This document shows, one piece after another, positions 37,259 to 47,946 of a stretch of DNA of 64,000 nucleotides; position 1 is the first letter of the stretch; the number at the start of each line of letters is the position of its first letter. The notes beneath the pieces are model-generated. The model did not search any database, was not told the origin of the DNA, and was given only the letters and a program-made list of their open reading frames with translations. The DNA is from RYN-230 sp963770535. GTDB taxonomy: Bacteria; Actinomycetota; Actinomycetes; Streptosporangiales; Streptosporangiaceae. Location: NCBI GenBank assembly GCA_963770535.1, contig CAVYPZ010000003.1, positions 1,426,001 to 1,490,000 on the forward strand, read 5' to 3'. The position numbers and the translations under genes are program-made.

Positions 37259-38030
37259 CAGAAACTTTTGCCCTTGCCGCCCGATGATGACGCATTCGAA
37301 GCTGGAACGGGACCAGGGCTGACTCAACCTGGACTTTGAGATTCATCTTGCTATTTCCCGCATTGCGATCATAAAACCGAATCGGGACCTCGATGATCTT
37401 CAACCCCAACTCGACTGCACGGTAGTTCATTTCTACCTGAAAACTGTATCCATCGCTGCCAACAGTAGCCAGATCGACCGCCTCGAGCGCAGACCGCCGC
37501 CACAGCTTGAAACCAGCCGTGACATCGCGGACCTTTATGTGCAGCAATGCCTGCACGTAGATGCTAGCCCAGCGCGACAACGCGCGCCGGTGCCAGCCCC
37601 ACTCTTCAGCGAGACTCGCGCCGGTAACGTAACGCGAGCCGATTACTACATCGGCGTCAGTGAACAGAAGGGCGCCAAGCATCTGGGGTAGGTACTCAGG
37701 TGCGTGTGAAAGATCGCTATCCATCTGGACCACGAACTGTGCGCCCCCTTCGAGGGCTCGTGTCATTCCATCGACGTAGGCGCGCCCGAGCCCCTCTTTT
37801 GCTGGCCTGTGCACAACCGTCAGCCGTTCTCGACCGAACTTATCCGAGAGGTCCTCTGCAATCTGACCGGTGCCGTCGGGAGAATTGTCGTCCACTACAA
37901 GGACCGTGAGGCGGGATAGCGGCAGGTCAAAGAGTTCAGTGACAACCGCGGGCAGGTTGGTCGCTTCATTGAAGGTTGGCAGCACTACCGTAAGGGCGGA
38001 CGAGGACCAGGGCTCCGGAAGGTAGTTCAT
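37248..38030 (-). CDS. Polyprenol monophosphomannose synthase-like GT2
   Basis: A 260-residue soluble GT2 of the DPM1/Ppm1 type that charges polyprenyl phosphate with mannose from GDP-mannose. Diagnostic motifs are TVVLPTFNEATNLP, VVDDNSPDGTG, QMDSDLSHAPEYLPQM and DVVIGSRYVTGAS, and VTAGFKLWRRSALEAV near the C-terminus. It lacks a membrane domain, as single-domain actinobacterial forms do. Its lipid-linked product is the donor for GT39-type enzymes, which are abundant in this island. The codon use and flanks are less GC-rich than in the core genes. GDP-glucose or other sugars cannot be excluded. Confidence 0.88.
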   Translation of the reverse strand: MNYLPEPWSSSALTVVLPTFNEATNLPAVVTELFDLPLSRLTVLVVDDNSPDGTGQIAEDLSDKFGRERLTVVHRPAKEGLGRAYVDGMTRALEGGAQFVVQMDSDLSHAPEYLPQMLGALLFTDADVVIGSRYVTGASLAEEWGWHRRALSRWASIYVQALLHIKVRDVTAGFKLWRRSALEAVDLATVGSDGYSFQVEMNYRAVELGLKIIEVPIRFYDRNAGNSKMNLKVQVESALVPFQLRMRHHRAARAKVSDGP

Positions 38031-38137
38031 ATCTCCTCAAGGGGTAACCATTAGACCGGGTAAAGGGGCAATTCTCAGATCGGCCGTCAGGCCTCAATAA
38101 CTTTATGGGCGCCTGTTGCCGTGCTTGCACGAGCCAT

Positions 38138-39247
38138 TTACCTCAAAATCCGGGCGCATGTGCTGATGGCTGCCGCTCCCTTTCTGCCCTCGAATGTGGA
38201 CAAGGATGGGGCTGGATGGTCGGGGTTGTCGGTCAGGTCAACTTTAAAGAAGAACACTCCACGCATATGGAATCGGCGAACTGTATTGCAAGCGGCGGTA
38301 AACCACCTTACCTGCACCCTCTCGTCAAGGCGACCGGTCATGCCGAGGTCCTGCGGGCTGCCGTACGCACCCGCGCGAGCCTCAATTCCCATCTCGTCAA
38401 TGGCCGTTCTCTTCAGCAAAGACGGGGAGACCTTCCCGAAAAGGGACTCCCATGCCGCGGTAACCTGAGCCTGCGTGGCATTAGGTGGGATTTTGGCGTG
38501 CCAGTACATGTCCATGCCTACATACTTCACTGGAGGAAACTGTGGCCTGGCCGTCTTGAGTTGCGATTCAGGAGAAGCGCCAAAGTAATTACCATCCCAT
38601 ACGCTGTAGGATATCAATCCATGGTAGACACGAGAAATGCGAGCAAAAAATGGCGCCCAAAGCGGCGTCGAGTTCAATTGTACTAGTTCGGTACCAGTAA
38701 CAAACTCGGCGACGTGGAAACGCTGGGCAGTCTTCAGGTAAGGCAACTCGGCACGGTAATAATTATTAAACCAGGTGGGCTGGAGGTAAGGAGTGATCTG
38801 ACCTTCCCAGGGGCTTGCCCCGCTGGGCACCAGAATCAGCGGCCGATATTGCACCAGCAGATGATCGTCAAGCGCGAGCCTCGTCAAGATGGCCACATTT
38901 CTCGCAGACAGCGTTGCCTCAGTCGTCTTGACGGCATCCGAGGATATCGAAGGCGCATAGAAATTCCAGACAATTCCAACGGTGTCAGCTTTGAGAACAT
39001 TTTTGATGTAGGAAAGCATGCGCTTGCCATACATTTCCACTTGTGGCGTGGAATAGTTGCCCAGAGCGTACAGATCGACACCCAGTACAGGCCGGTCCTC
39101 TCCGGGGACCGTCCAATCGCTTTTGCCGAGCGATGCCGCTGTCTCACCTGTCACCGGATGGGACACGGGTATCAGCGGGTGCCCACATGCGGAGATGCCA
39201 AAGGCAACCACGGCCATGGCACCCAGGACAGCTGTCAGTCGCCTCAC
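38138..39247 (-). CDS. GH113-like extracytoplasmic lipoprotein
   Basis: A 369-residue lipoprotein. The signal peptide MRRLTAVLGAMAVVAFGIS ends in the lipobox ISAC (lipid-anchored Cys21). The rest is a TIM barrel with VLGVDLYALGNYS, TVGIVWNFYAPS, FVTGTELVQLNS (candidate acid/base Glu), YVGMDMYWHAKIPP and TAIDEMGIEARAG (candidate nucleophile Glu). This resembles GH113 beta-mannanases. The C-terminal VRRFHMRGVFFFKVDL fits the last strands. Its ATG overlaps the GT39-C stop. It is anchored outside the membrane, beside a lipid-mannose synthase and a GH26 enzyme. Confidence 0.72.
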   Translation of the reverse strand: MRRLTAVLGAMAVVAFGISACGHPLIPVSHPVTGETAASLGKSDWTVPGEDRPVLGVDLYALGNYSTPQVEMYGKRMLSYIKNVLKADTVGIVWNFYAPSISSDAVKTTEATLSARNVAILTRLALDDHLLVQYRPLILVPSGASPWEGQITPYLQPTWFNNYYRAELPYLKTAQRFHVAEFVTGTELVQLNSTPLWAPFFARISRVYHGLISYSVWDGNYFGASPESQLKTARPQFPPVKYVGMDMYWHAKIPPNATQAQVTAAWESLFGKVSPSLLKRTAIDEMGIEARAGAYGSPQDLGMTGRLDERVQVRWFTAACNTVRRFHMRGVFFFKVDLTDNPDHPAPSLSTFEGRKGAAAISTCARILR

Positions 39248-40766
39248 GGTTGCGGCCTCAGTTTCCAGACGGTGGCGGTACCCACCGCACCCTGGAAGGA
39301 CTTCACTGGGACGGCGCCCACCATAAGCTTGTGGAAGGCGGTGTCTCCCTCTTTAAAACTCGACTGCAGATAAGTGCGCCAGGTGATCGCGAAAGTGGCA
39401 GAGTGCAAGCATTTGGTGGCCTCCTCAACGGTGCACCAGCGTTGCTGGATCAGGTCGCCGATGCTTTGCTCCGTGACGACGATGTTGTCCGCCGGTATCT
39501 TGGTGGCGGCATACTGCTGGACTTCGGCCAGGCTGTTGACGCTGAACGCCGGAACTGTCAATAGGAACGACCCAAGCCCGGCCAGGGTAGCCGCAGCGAC
39601 AGCGGCGCGTTTCCAGGCTGATCGCCAGTTCCAGCGCGCGACTTCCGTCCATAGAAAGCAATACGCCGGGAGTAGGATGAGGGCGAAATACTGCGGGAAC
39701 TTCAATGAGTTGAGGCCGAAGACAACCATGCCGGTCACAAGCCAGCTAAACAGGAGCGCGTTACCCGCGGCGGGCTGCCAGTTGCGTGCCCGGTAGCACT
39801 GCAGCAATCGCCGGACGACAATAAGAAATGAGGCCAGTGCGAGCAGAACACTGGGAATGAAGAACTTGTACTGTGCGGCCAGCAGGTGCAGCACACCGCG
39901 CGGTGAGGTAAGCGTACCGCCGCTGTGCTGCAGGCCGAGCACCCGCCGCACCTGGGTCGTGGACTGGCCGATGTACGAGTCATGCTGGGGCACGTCGAAC
40001 ACTCGGCCCATCACCACGACGTAAGTAACCATCACAGCGAGGGCAACAGCAGCCAGCAGATGCCCCTTGTGGGCCCGGCGTGATACCAGCCAGCAGAGCA
40101 GGACGGCCAGAAGAACGTAGACGCCAGTCTGCTTGAAGCTCCCGGCAAACCCGATGACGGCTCCGGCGAGTACGAAGCGCACCCACGAGGGATTATCCAG
40201 AGCGCACTGATACAGCAGAAGGCCCGAGAAATCAGGACCATCAGCGCGTTCTCCATGTATGAGACTCGCTCGATTTACATCAGCCACCCGTCGAAGATCA
40301 CCGGAATGACAGGAAAGAGCGCTGTGACGGAACCGTGGATCTTCCAGAGCAGCCGGAATAGCAGAATCTGCATCACTGCGGTTAGAAACACGCCCAGGAG
40401 CCGGGCATGCCAGATGCTGGCCCCGACGAGGCTGAACCACCTGGAGACCAGCAGGAAGTAGAACGGTGGCTGGTAGAGGAAGGGTTCGTAGTTCTGGTAG
40501 AGCGAATGCTCACTCAGGAGTCCATGTTGGACATTGTCGGACACCCGGTAGTAGACCGCCTCATCCCACTGCCAAGCCGGTGAGATGCCCAGATGCCACA
40601 AGCGCAGGCCGGTGCCTGCCGCGAGGACCAAGCCAAAGGCCAGTGTGATGACTAGCGTTAGACGTCGCTGCCGCCGGGTGCGGGCGGCAGCCACGCGGGA
40701 TCCAGAGGTCGGAGAAGGTTCTCCCGGCCCTAGCGGCTGGGCCGCAGGCTCCCTGAGCGTTGTCAT
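39244..40766 (-). pseudogene. GT39/PMT-like membrane glycosyltransferase C with an in-frame stop and a frameshift
   Basis: About 508 codons. The 5' part (MTTLREPAAQPLG...) carries a first helix, the acidic luminal WQWDEAVYYRVSD and FLYQPPFYFLLVSRWF. At 40275-40277 a TAA interrupts GWLM-IERVSYMENALMVL where TAC would read on. Then near 40218 the frame shifts by -1 to SGLLLYQCALDNPSWVRFVL. The rest is a normal run of helices ending VWKLRPQP. One substitution plus one indel in about 60 bases suggests either a recent pseudogene or a poor patch of sequence. It overlaps the GH113-like gene (ATGA), a context for an active lipid-sugar transferase. Confidence 0.75.
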
Positions 40767-40769
40767 GGC

Positions 40770-42346
40770 CTAACCTTTTTTCTGCCAGATCACGAAAACG
40801 CCGTTGTCATGGGTGCTGTCATAAGGTCCTATAGCGGTGCATGATATTGATTATCTTCTTCAAGGGCTAGTGTTAGTGCGGGGAGACCAGGTTCTCCTGA
40901 GTTATCTCCAAGGAGTCCCAGGAGTTTCTGATTTGTGGATCCACCCTGCGGATGCAGAAGAACGCTCCCTGGCAGGTCCGGGGCTGAGGAGAAGGTAGTA
41001 GGACGTAGAACAGTGCTATAAGAGTGTAATCTTCAGTGCGAAGCTGTCCGAATAATAAGAACTCCAAGCTGTTCGCGGCAACGCGGCAGGGTTCAGCGAC
41101 AAGGAAGCACTCCATTGCTTCCAGTTTTGACCCTGCGTTGTATAGTACTCAGCTATGTTAGCCTCATGGCCTGGAACATAGATGCGATGTTGTTCATGAG
41201 TCATAGCTGTCCTGAGAGCCGAAATGAACTCCTGCGCATTAGGCCATAGAATGAAATCTGTGCCAGGCGGATTGCCAGCCGTTAAGGCCTATATATGCGA
41301 CGGTTATCGCGCTGCAGATGGCTGGCGGGCTTTCAGGCTGGCGCCGGGGGAGGAGCCGAATCAGGCGATAGCATCCGTGCGGCCCCCGGCTGCTATGGCT
41401 GCAAGCCAGATTCCATAGGCAAGATGCTTGTAGAGTGACCAGGCAGTCTGGTCGCGAATTTGGGCGGCTGGGACAATAAATGCTGCCAAGCCCAGCAATA
41501 CTGGCAGACTACCAGGCCGCCATTGGTTTGTATTGCATGCGGTGATGCTGCCTATGATGGCCAGGACCATGAGCATTCCCGCGTATCCCCAGCTGTCACT
41601 GAGTATTGTAACGGTGCCTTGAGTAGTAGGGAGATATTTCGGGCGATGACGGTGAACGACAATCCGGACCAGGGGGTGGGGGCTGCAGTAATAAGCAGGG
41701 AAAAGAACGCTGCCGTCGCTCCTGTGAGCAGGAACGTGTAGAGCGCTCGAACGCCGCACCTGCAGATCAGGCAGCCAGACCAAGAAAGCGAAGGCGATCA
41801 CTACCGGGTCGATGACGATACCCGAATACGCTGCGGCGTTGGCTGTTGCGAGAGCCGCTGCAGCACCCAGCACTAGGAGGCCGCGATGCCGCTGGTTACC
41901 TGATTGCACAATGAGCCACACGGAGACGGCCGTCAAGAAAACCGAAAGTGGATCGAAGGTCGCGAAAGTCAGCCTTATCGCTGGTTCAGCTCAACACCCA
42001 GAGGGCAGCCGCGATGACCGCACCCCTGTGCCCGATGAGGCGTGACGCCGTAAAATAGAGCAGAACTGTCGCGCCAGAGCATGAAGCATAGCGATACAAC
42101 TCGCGCCCCCGCGAGTCCGCCAATATTATTGGCAACGGCGCCCACAGGTGGGTAGATAATCGGAGCGCCAGAAAAGAGCCGGTCAGCGTATTGCGGAGGG
42201 CCAAGGCACTGCCATTGTAGCCAGTTTGCGATCTTGAGTCGTCCAACCCAGAGGTAATCCGCCTCATCTATGTAAGCTGTATTACTCCAGACGAGGCTTA
42301 GTGATAGGGCCACTTGGGCGACGCATATGAAGGTTAGCGGATGCAT
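40770..42346 (-). pseudogene. Decayed GT39/ArnT-like glycosyltransferase D
   Basis: Fragments of one GT39 gene lie in several frames. The N-terminus is near 42346 (LSLSLVWSNTAYIDEADYLWVGRLKIANW, FSGAPIIYPPVGAVANNIGGL). The centre is at about 41361-41936 (NAAAYSGIVIDPVVIAFAFL, LYKHLAYGIWLAAIAAG), and the C-terminal motif IAEYYTTQGQNWKQWSAS at about 41130. The last residues VFVIWQKKG end in a TAG at 40770-40772. All order and motifs match the GT39-A and B genes. At least four frame changes and visible stops make it a pseudogene. G+C is lower than in the core genes. Confidence 0.75.
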
Positions 42347-42461
42347 GAAGCGTGGCCGCGCACGCGGTGTACCCCGTGTGCGTGGCTGTGCAGGATCTGA
42401 ACAGATCGGGTACTGGCAAGAGCATCTGCCGCTGAGCAGACGGTGGCATGGTGGCGCTCAA

Positions 42462-44040
42462 CTATGCTCCCTTCTTCTGCCAGATTGCGTAGACACCATA
42501 GGCGTGGGTTCCAGAAATATTGCTGGTGTTGTAATGTCCCACGGCGGCGATACGATAGTCGTGATCGTTTTCAAGTGCGAGGGTAAGCGCCGGCAGTCCA
42601 GGCTCTCCCGAGTTGTTTCCAACTAGCCCCAGCAACTCTTGGTAGGAGCTGGTGGCCCTGTGGGACAGCAAGAAGTTTCCTGGTATCCTCACCGACGAGA
42701 ATGTTGTCGAGTTTAAAACAGCGCTATGACGCCATAATCTGTGCTGCGCAGCTGTGTGGAGTGGTCGAACTTCCATGAGTCACGCCTTCTGGGTACGGGG
42801 TCGAACGATATGTCACCCCGCCATCGAGTCCAGTCAGATCCCTCGTGGGTGTAGTTATTCGGCGATAGTGGCTTCTTGTCCCGGCAAATAGAATAGTCCC
42901 TGGCTCCGCGCGGCGATATATGCCCGAAGGAACTAACGAACGCGTTAGCGTTGGGCCACGCATGATAGCGCTCCCACGCTGACTGCCAGCCGGTCACTGC
43001 GGGATACACAAATGCTGCACGCCAGAACAGGCCGCTGCGAGTGGTTTTCTGTTTTGGTGCCGGGAAGCGCCCGGATAAACCTGCTGCACGCATAGCCCGC
43101 AGAGATCGTGGCAAACCAGATTCCGTAGGCCAGAAACTTATAAACTCAGCAGGGCAGTTTGGCTACGAAGGCCCACCAACAGGAAGGCTGTGAAAGAGAC
43201 TGCGCCGACGAGCGCCACATGGTTTCTATGGGCCGAGTGGAGTGTCGAGCACAGCCCCTATATGTCGGGCTAGGCCAACTATGAGCTCAGTGTATTCCAA
43301 GGTCTGGTTTAGCGTCAGTGCGATACCTTGATTACCGGAGGCGCTAGACGAAAACATAGTGGAGAAGAGGCCAGGCCATGAGTGTGAAGCGGTCATCAGC
43401 ACACTAAAGAACAAAGCCCGTGCTCCGCCCAGCCACGCTGTGCAGGAGAGTGACTGCTGTGGGCGCATGCGGCGCGTCCCGCTAGAAACGCGAAAGCGAA
43501 TACGACCGGGTCGATAGCAAGGCCCCAATAGGCCGTCGCGTAGGCCAGCCCGAGGATGACGGATGCCGCAACAATGAGCTCGCCCCGGTGGCGACGGTAC
43601 CCGACTTGGACAATGAGCCACGCTGACAGTGCAGTCAAGAAGATTGACAATGGATCAGCGGGGTCGCAAATGTCAGCCGCATCACCGGCTCGCTGAGCGC
43701 CCAGAGCCCGAGGCTATGCGGGCCCCCTGTAGGGCCGATCAGCTTGGTCGCGGTCAGGCACAGCAGGGACAGTAGCCCCGAGCATGAGGGCCAGGGAAAG
43801 GATTGTTCGCTCCAGCGAGGCCGCCCATGACATCTGCCAGGGCACCCAGCGGCGGGTAGATCGTCGGCAATCCAGGGAGGAAACGGTACGCGTACACCGA
43901 TGGCCATGATGCCCCATGTAGCCAGTGTGCGATCTCCAGGCGGCCAACCCAAAGAGAGTTTGCCTCATCTGTGTAAGCGGTGTTACTCCAAACGAGGCTG
44001 AGTGAGAGGCCTACCTGCGCCGCGCAGATCGTAGATAAGA
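42462..44040 (-). pseudogene. Decayed GT39/ArnT-like glycosyltransferase E
   Basis: A second degenerate paralogue directly upstream of D. The N-terminal part near 43990 reads LSLSLVWSNTAYTDEANSLW and then WLHGASWPSVYAYRFLP. A central piece at about 43560 reads LGLAYATAYWGLAIDPVVFAFAFL. The C-terminal motif SPNNYTHEGSDWTRWRGD lies near 42850, and the tail AYGVYAIWQKKGA ends at 42462. D and E are closer to each other than to A and B, sharing LSLSLVWSNTAY and IWQKKG ends, so they are probably tandem duplicates. Several frameshifts break it. Confidence 0.72.
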
Positions 44041-44058
44041 GGGTAAATCAGGCGGGCT

Positions 44059-45879
44059 CTACCACGTCTGGAGGGTTGAGCTGTCCCCGGCCCGAAGACA
44101 TGGGATGAGGTGACGGAGGAAGCGGATCCTGACTGCAGCAAATGCGTAGATGAGGCCGGTGATGAAGACCAGTCCAAGGATGAGCCCGACCACCGGGTAG
44201 GCAACGCTTTCCAGATTGCGCGAGCGAGAGATCTGGTGAACTGTGAGTACGGCTGTGCAGGCCAGCAGAAGCGCGCCAACGGCGATGCTCTGCCCTGCAG
44301 CCACTGCCACGACTGTCGCGCACGCCGCAAAGACGGCACCAAGCGGCAGGATGAAAAGCTGACGGAGACGCCGCTTGGCCAGGGGGCACTCGGGATGTGC
44401 CCGGATGGAGTTTGACGCAGCCCCTGGAAGACCGTCGGTACTCCTTGACGAGCGCGCGCATCCCACGGCGGTGATGGTGCCAGCCAAAGAGCTCGCGGCA
44501 GACGTAGATCCCATAGCCTGCACCAGTCACGCGCCAGAACCACTCGTAGTCTTCATAGCTGCCGTGTGACCACGACGGGTCAGTGGGGCAGCTCTGGTCG
44601 AGCTCACGGGTGAACAGGGCGTTGGCCGTGATCGCGGCTTTGGATCCACGGGCCCCAGAAGTTGGAGGTGTGACGTGTCGCCGACTGCGTGATGCGGGGG
44701 GTCGCGAACGATCCGGTGTGTGTCGGATTACCGGCCCCAGAAGCTATGTGGAGCCGACTTCTCGTGCGCGGGCCACGCAACTCGCTCCGCTGTCCGCAAG
44801 GGCCGTGACTGCCCGGCTCATCCAGTCCTGAGGGAGGACGATGTCGCTATCCACGAGCGCGATGAGCTCGCCCGAGGTTCCCCTGATGGCCGCATCACGC
44901 TTGTAGTTCGCGTCACGCACTCCTGGCGGTGTCTCCAGTTCGTAGATAGCCAACCTCGGGTCTTCCAGCCCCGCCAGCCCGTTCCAGGTGTCGTCCCCTG
45001 GCGAGCCAATGAGGATGATCTCCTGGAGGTGGGGGTAGTTCTGGTCGAGCAGAGACCTGACCGCGGCCCCGATCGTTCCCGCGTTGTTCCGGCACGGGAT
45101 TACCACGCTGACCCAGGGCATGGAGGGTGTCTGCACCTGGTCCGGGACAGCGGTGTCTGCAGGCTTTGCGCCCCGCGTCTTGAGACGGATGAATACCAGG
45201 CGGTCACCCGCGACATAATTCACCACCGTGAAGACAGCCGTAAGCGCCACGTTGGCAACGAGATAGTTGATGCACAGGCGAAAGGAGGCCCTCGTAGAGA
45301 GCCAAATTGAGAGCGATCGTCACCGCCTTCTGGGCATTGAAGCGGGCGAAGGCTATCCCGAATGGAGTGGCGCGGTCACGCCAGGTAGGCCGAGCGGTTC
45401 AGGAGGAAGCTGGATTCCACTGACACGACAGCCTGGATCGCGTATGACACGATGGGCTGCATGTGCCCCGCGCCAGTGAGCACGGCCTGAAGGCCGAGGC
45501 CCATGATGAAAACGGCCCCCCCGATCGCGCTGAAGACGACGAACCGTGCACCACGTCGCTCCAAGTAGGGCGGGGGAGTGGCCGCATGCCGCCCTCTGCT
45601 GGTTGCCCGGTTCGCTCCACGCTTCCCTTGTGGTTGCGGCGGCGGCACAGGCTCGGTCGATGGGAATGCGGGCGTGTCGGGTACCGGGGCCAGGTTTTCC
45701 AGGACCGTGAGGGCTCGCCCATCATGCATGGCGGCTTCCTCCACAAAGGCCCCTGCCCGCTCGACTGCCATCGCCAGTAGGGCCCGTAGCCCTTCGGCCT
45801 GCGAGGCAGCGTGCCCGGCTGGCGCTGACCCTGGAGAGTTACGGTCGTGGCCTATGTACTCCTTCTCCGGGGCCGTCAA
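44059..45879 (-). pseudogene. GtrA-GT2 fusion glycosyltransferase, frameshifted several times
   Basis: A cytoplasmic N-terminal region leads into a GtrA-like flippase domain with four helices (RFVVFSAIGGAVFIMGLGLQ, SYAIQAVVSVESSFLLNRSA, TIALNLALYEGLL, VALTAVFTVVNYVAGDRLVF). A GT2 domain follows (PWVSVVIPCRNNAGTIGAAV, RDAAIRGTSGELIALVDSDI with the DxD-type motif DSD) and then two or three C-terminal helices ending near 44059. The pieces sit in at least three frames, with breaks near 45376, 45275, 44740 and 44430. GtrA domains move lipid-linked sugars across the membrane, so the intact gene would suit the island's lipid-sugar chemistry. Confidence 0.7.
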
Positions 45880-46250
45880 CGCCGCGGGCCTTCCGCCTGG
45901 GGCAGGTGTTGGCCGAGACTCCCGCCGCCGTAGCCGGGCTCCTCAGAGGCGGCCTGGTCGCCAGCCGTGATGACTGGCTCAGAGGTACGGGGGACCGGGA
46001 AGCTGTGGTGAATATCTGAGGCCACGGTCTGCCAGTGCAATTTCACATCGATCCGCGGCCTGGAACGCCGGGCGCCGTAAAGCAATTGTGAAAAGTTGGA
46101 CTCGGACATTAACTCGCACAGTCGATTAAGACGCAACGTCGCCGCGGCAGCCAGCATTGGCGCGGCCTCGAGCATGGCTGGGGATTTCGTAGCCGCGCAT
46201 GCCGCGACATCGGTTCCCAGATTTCCTGATCTGCCGTTCGAAACGTTCAC
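45876..46250 (-). CDS. Hypothetical protein at the head of the degraded GtrA-GT2 gene
   Basis: An open frame of 124 codons whose TGA overlaps the ATG of the GtrA-GT2 gene. The product begins MNVSNGRSGNLGTDVAACAA, is Ala/Ser-rich, and shows no domain I recognise. It could be a small gene of the island or chance open sequence. The ATGA coupling is the only positive support. Confidence 0.3.
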   Translation of the reverse strand: MNVSNGRSGNLGTDVAACAATKSPAMLEAAPMLAAAATLRLNRLCELMSESNFSQLLYGARRSRPRIDVKLHWQTVASDIHHSFPVPRTSEPVITAGDQAASEEPGYGGGSLGQHLPQAEGPRR

Positions 46251-46589
46251 AGCCTGGAAGAACCCCCCCTAAGCGTTACGACGCCGTAGGCCTATTGGCG
46301 GCCACGGCTTGCGGTCAGTGCATCCACTCCCTTCCGCAGCCAGGCAGTGTCCCGGGCGTCACGTGCCGTCGCGATACCCCCGGCTAGGAATACCGCACCT
46401 AAAAAGGTACAGTCCGACCCGCCTTAGATGTGGGCGATTGCGCAACTTCTGAGGGGGCTGGACGCAGATGTATCACCTTGGGTAGTTATTCGCTCACAAG
46501 TCGTGTTGACAGTGTCGGCGTGAAGGTCCTCGGGCATCGGTGGATCGAACCGCGATCACGACAGGAAGAAGAGGGAGTGCAACATAAAG
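46251..46589. other. Unassigned spacer between GtrA-GT2 region and GH26 pseudogene
   Basis: No convincing gene, hairpin or repeat is visible in these 339 bases. The base composition is lower in G+C than the core genes. It may contain the promoter of the minus-strand genes to its left. Confidence 0.4.
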
Positions 46590-47873
46590 TCATGTACCGC
46601 TGGCAGCGGTTCTGGCCACGGGCTGCAGGTAGTTGCTGGCGCCCCGCTGGAATGCGGCGATGGCAGCCGGTCTGTTGAGCCGCCAGTCCTCGTTGTGGAC
46701 GGAGTCGAACCAGACGAATCCCAGCAGGCTATAGAGGTGAATGCCGGCGAAGAGGTCAGCGATCTTGGCTGGCTGGTTTGCGTTCGGCGACACGGATGTC
46801 TCAGCTATGAGCATCGGAGCGTGGGTGAACTGGCGTATGGCCGCGATGGTCGGCCCGAACAGCGGAGCGAACTCCCAGGACGGCTTGTAGTAGTAGCCGT
46901 CCAGGCCGACCCACGTCACGTACTTGCTGCCGGGCCACCAGGGTGCCGGATGGGCGATACTGCCGCCGGCGTGCACGATGTTCACTGTCCACAGCCACGT
47001 CAAGGTCAGCGATCTTCGCTGGCTGATTCGTGGCCGGTGATACGGATGTCTCGGTGATCAGTATCGGGGCGTGAGTCAGCTCGCGTATGGCGGTGATGGT
47101 CGGCCCGAATAGCGGGGCGAACGCCCAGGACGGCTTGTAGTAGTAGCCGTCCAGGCCCACCCACGTCACGTATTTACGGCCGGGCCACCAGAGTGCCGGG
47201 CGGGAGATGCTCCCGCCCGGGCGCACGATGTTGACCGTCCACAGCCAGGTGGCGTTCTGCGCTCCCAGCTCCCGGAACAGGGTGACGATGTGCCGCCACG
47301 CGGCAACGAAAACCTGAGGGGGAGTGTGCCGGTAGCCCCAGGAGTACCAGTCGCCGTTCATCTCATGCCCGAAGCACAGGATGACGGGGTGATGGTAGGA
47401 GCGGACAGCCTGGGCGTAGGAGGTCAGGTAGGCGTCGTAGTGCCCGGATGCGATGGCGGCCAGGTTGATGTTCTTCGGGTCGATCTGGACGAGCGGCACA
47501 GCGCCGTGGTCAGCCACCGTCGTGGCGAAACCGGCCTTGAATGGCTCGAACCATCCGCTGTAGTAGACAACGATCCGGGGCTGTATATGAATCTGGGCGG
47601 TGAACTTCGTGACCGAGGCGTACGAGTCGGGCACCCCGGGCGCGTACACCCCGACGTAGGAGTCGGGCTTAACGGGCAGGATCATGCTCTGGTGCGACGG
47701 GCGAGGAGCCTGCATGCGCGCCCAGTGCTCTTCGGTCCTTATGGCGAAGGTCAGAGTCAGTGCTATGACTGCACCTATGGCAACCGTTGCCCAGCCCAGC
47801 CTCCTCCCCCGCCGACGCCTCGGCCTACGGGGAGCACGGTGCTGGCGATGGCTGCGCCGCGTGCCCTCATAGT
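46590..47873 (-). pseudogene. Chimeric GH26-like pseudogene C (remains of two tandem paralogues)
   Basis: A GH26-like gene runs from about 47873 with a membrane helix (GWATVAIGAVIALTLTFAI), YVGVYAPGVPDSY, the acid/base Glu in CFGHEMNGDWYSWG and the nucleophile in ITETSVSP. At about 47005, just after NQPAKIADL, it jumps to the middle of a second, diverged GH26 gene (TWLWTVNIVHAGGSIAHP, IAETSVSPNANQPAKIADLF, HNEDWRLNRP). A 250-bp stretch is thus present twice in tandem (about 46740-46997 and 46990-47247) but only partly identical. The join is out of frame. I infer a deletion between two tandem paralogues. The start codon in frame is unclear. Confidence 0.72.
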
Positions 47874-47946
47874 CAACGAAAACCGTAGTGCCTCCTGCCC
47901 CTCGTGGTTCGGCTTATCCCAGCCCGGTCGCTGACCCTGCCGGCGG

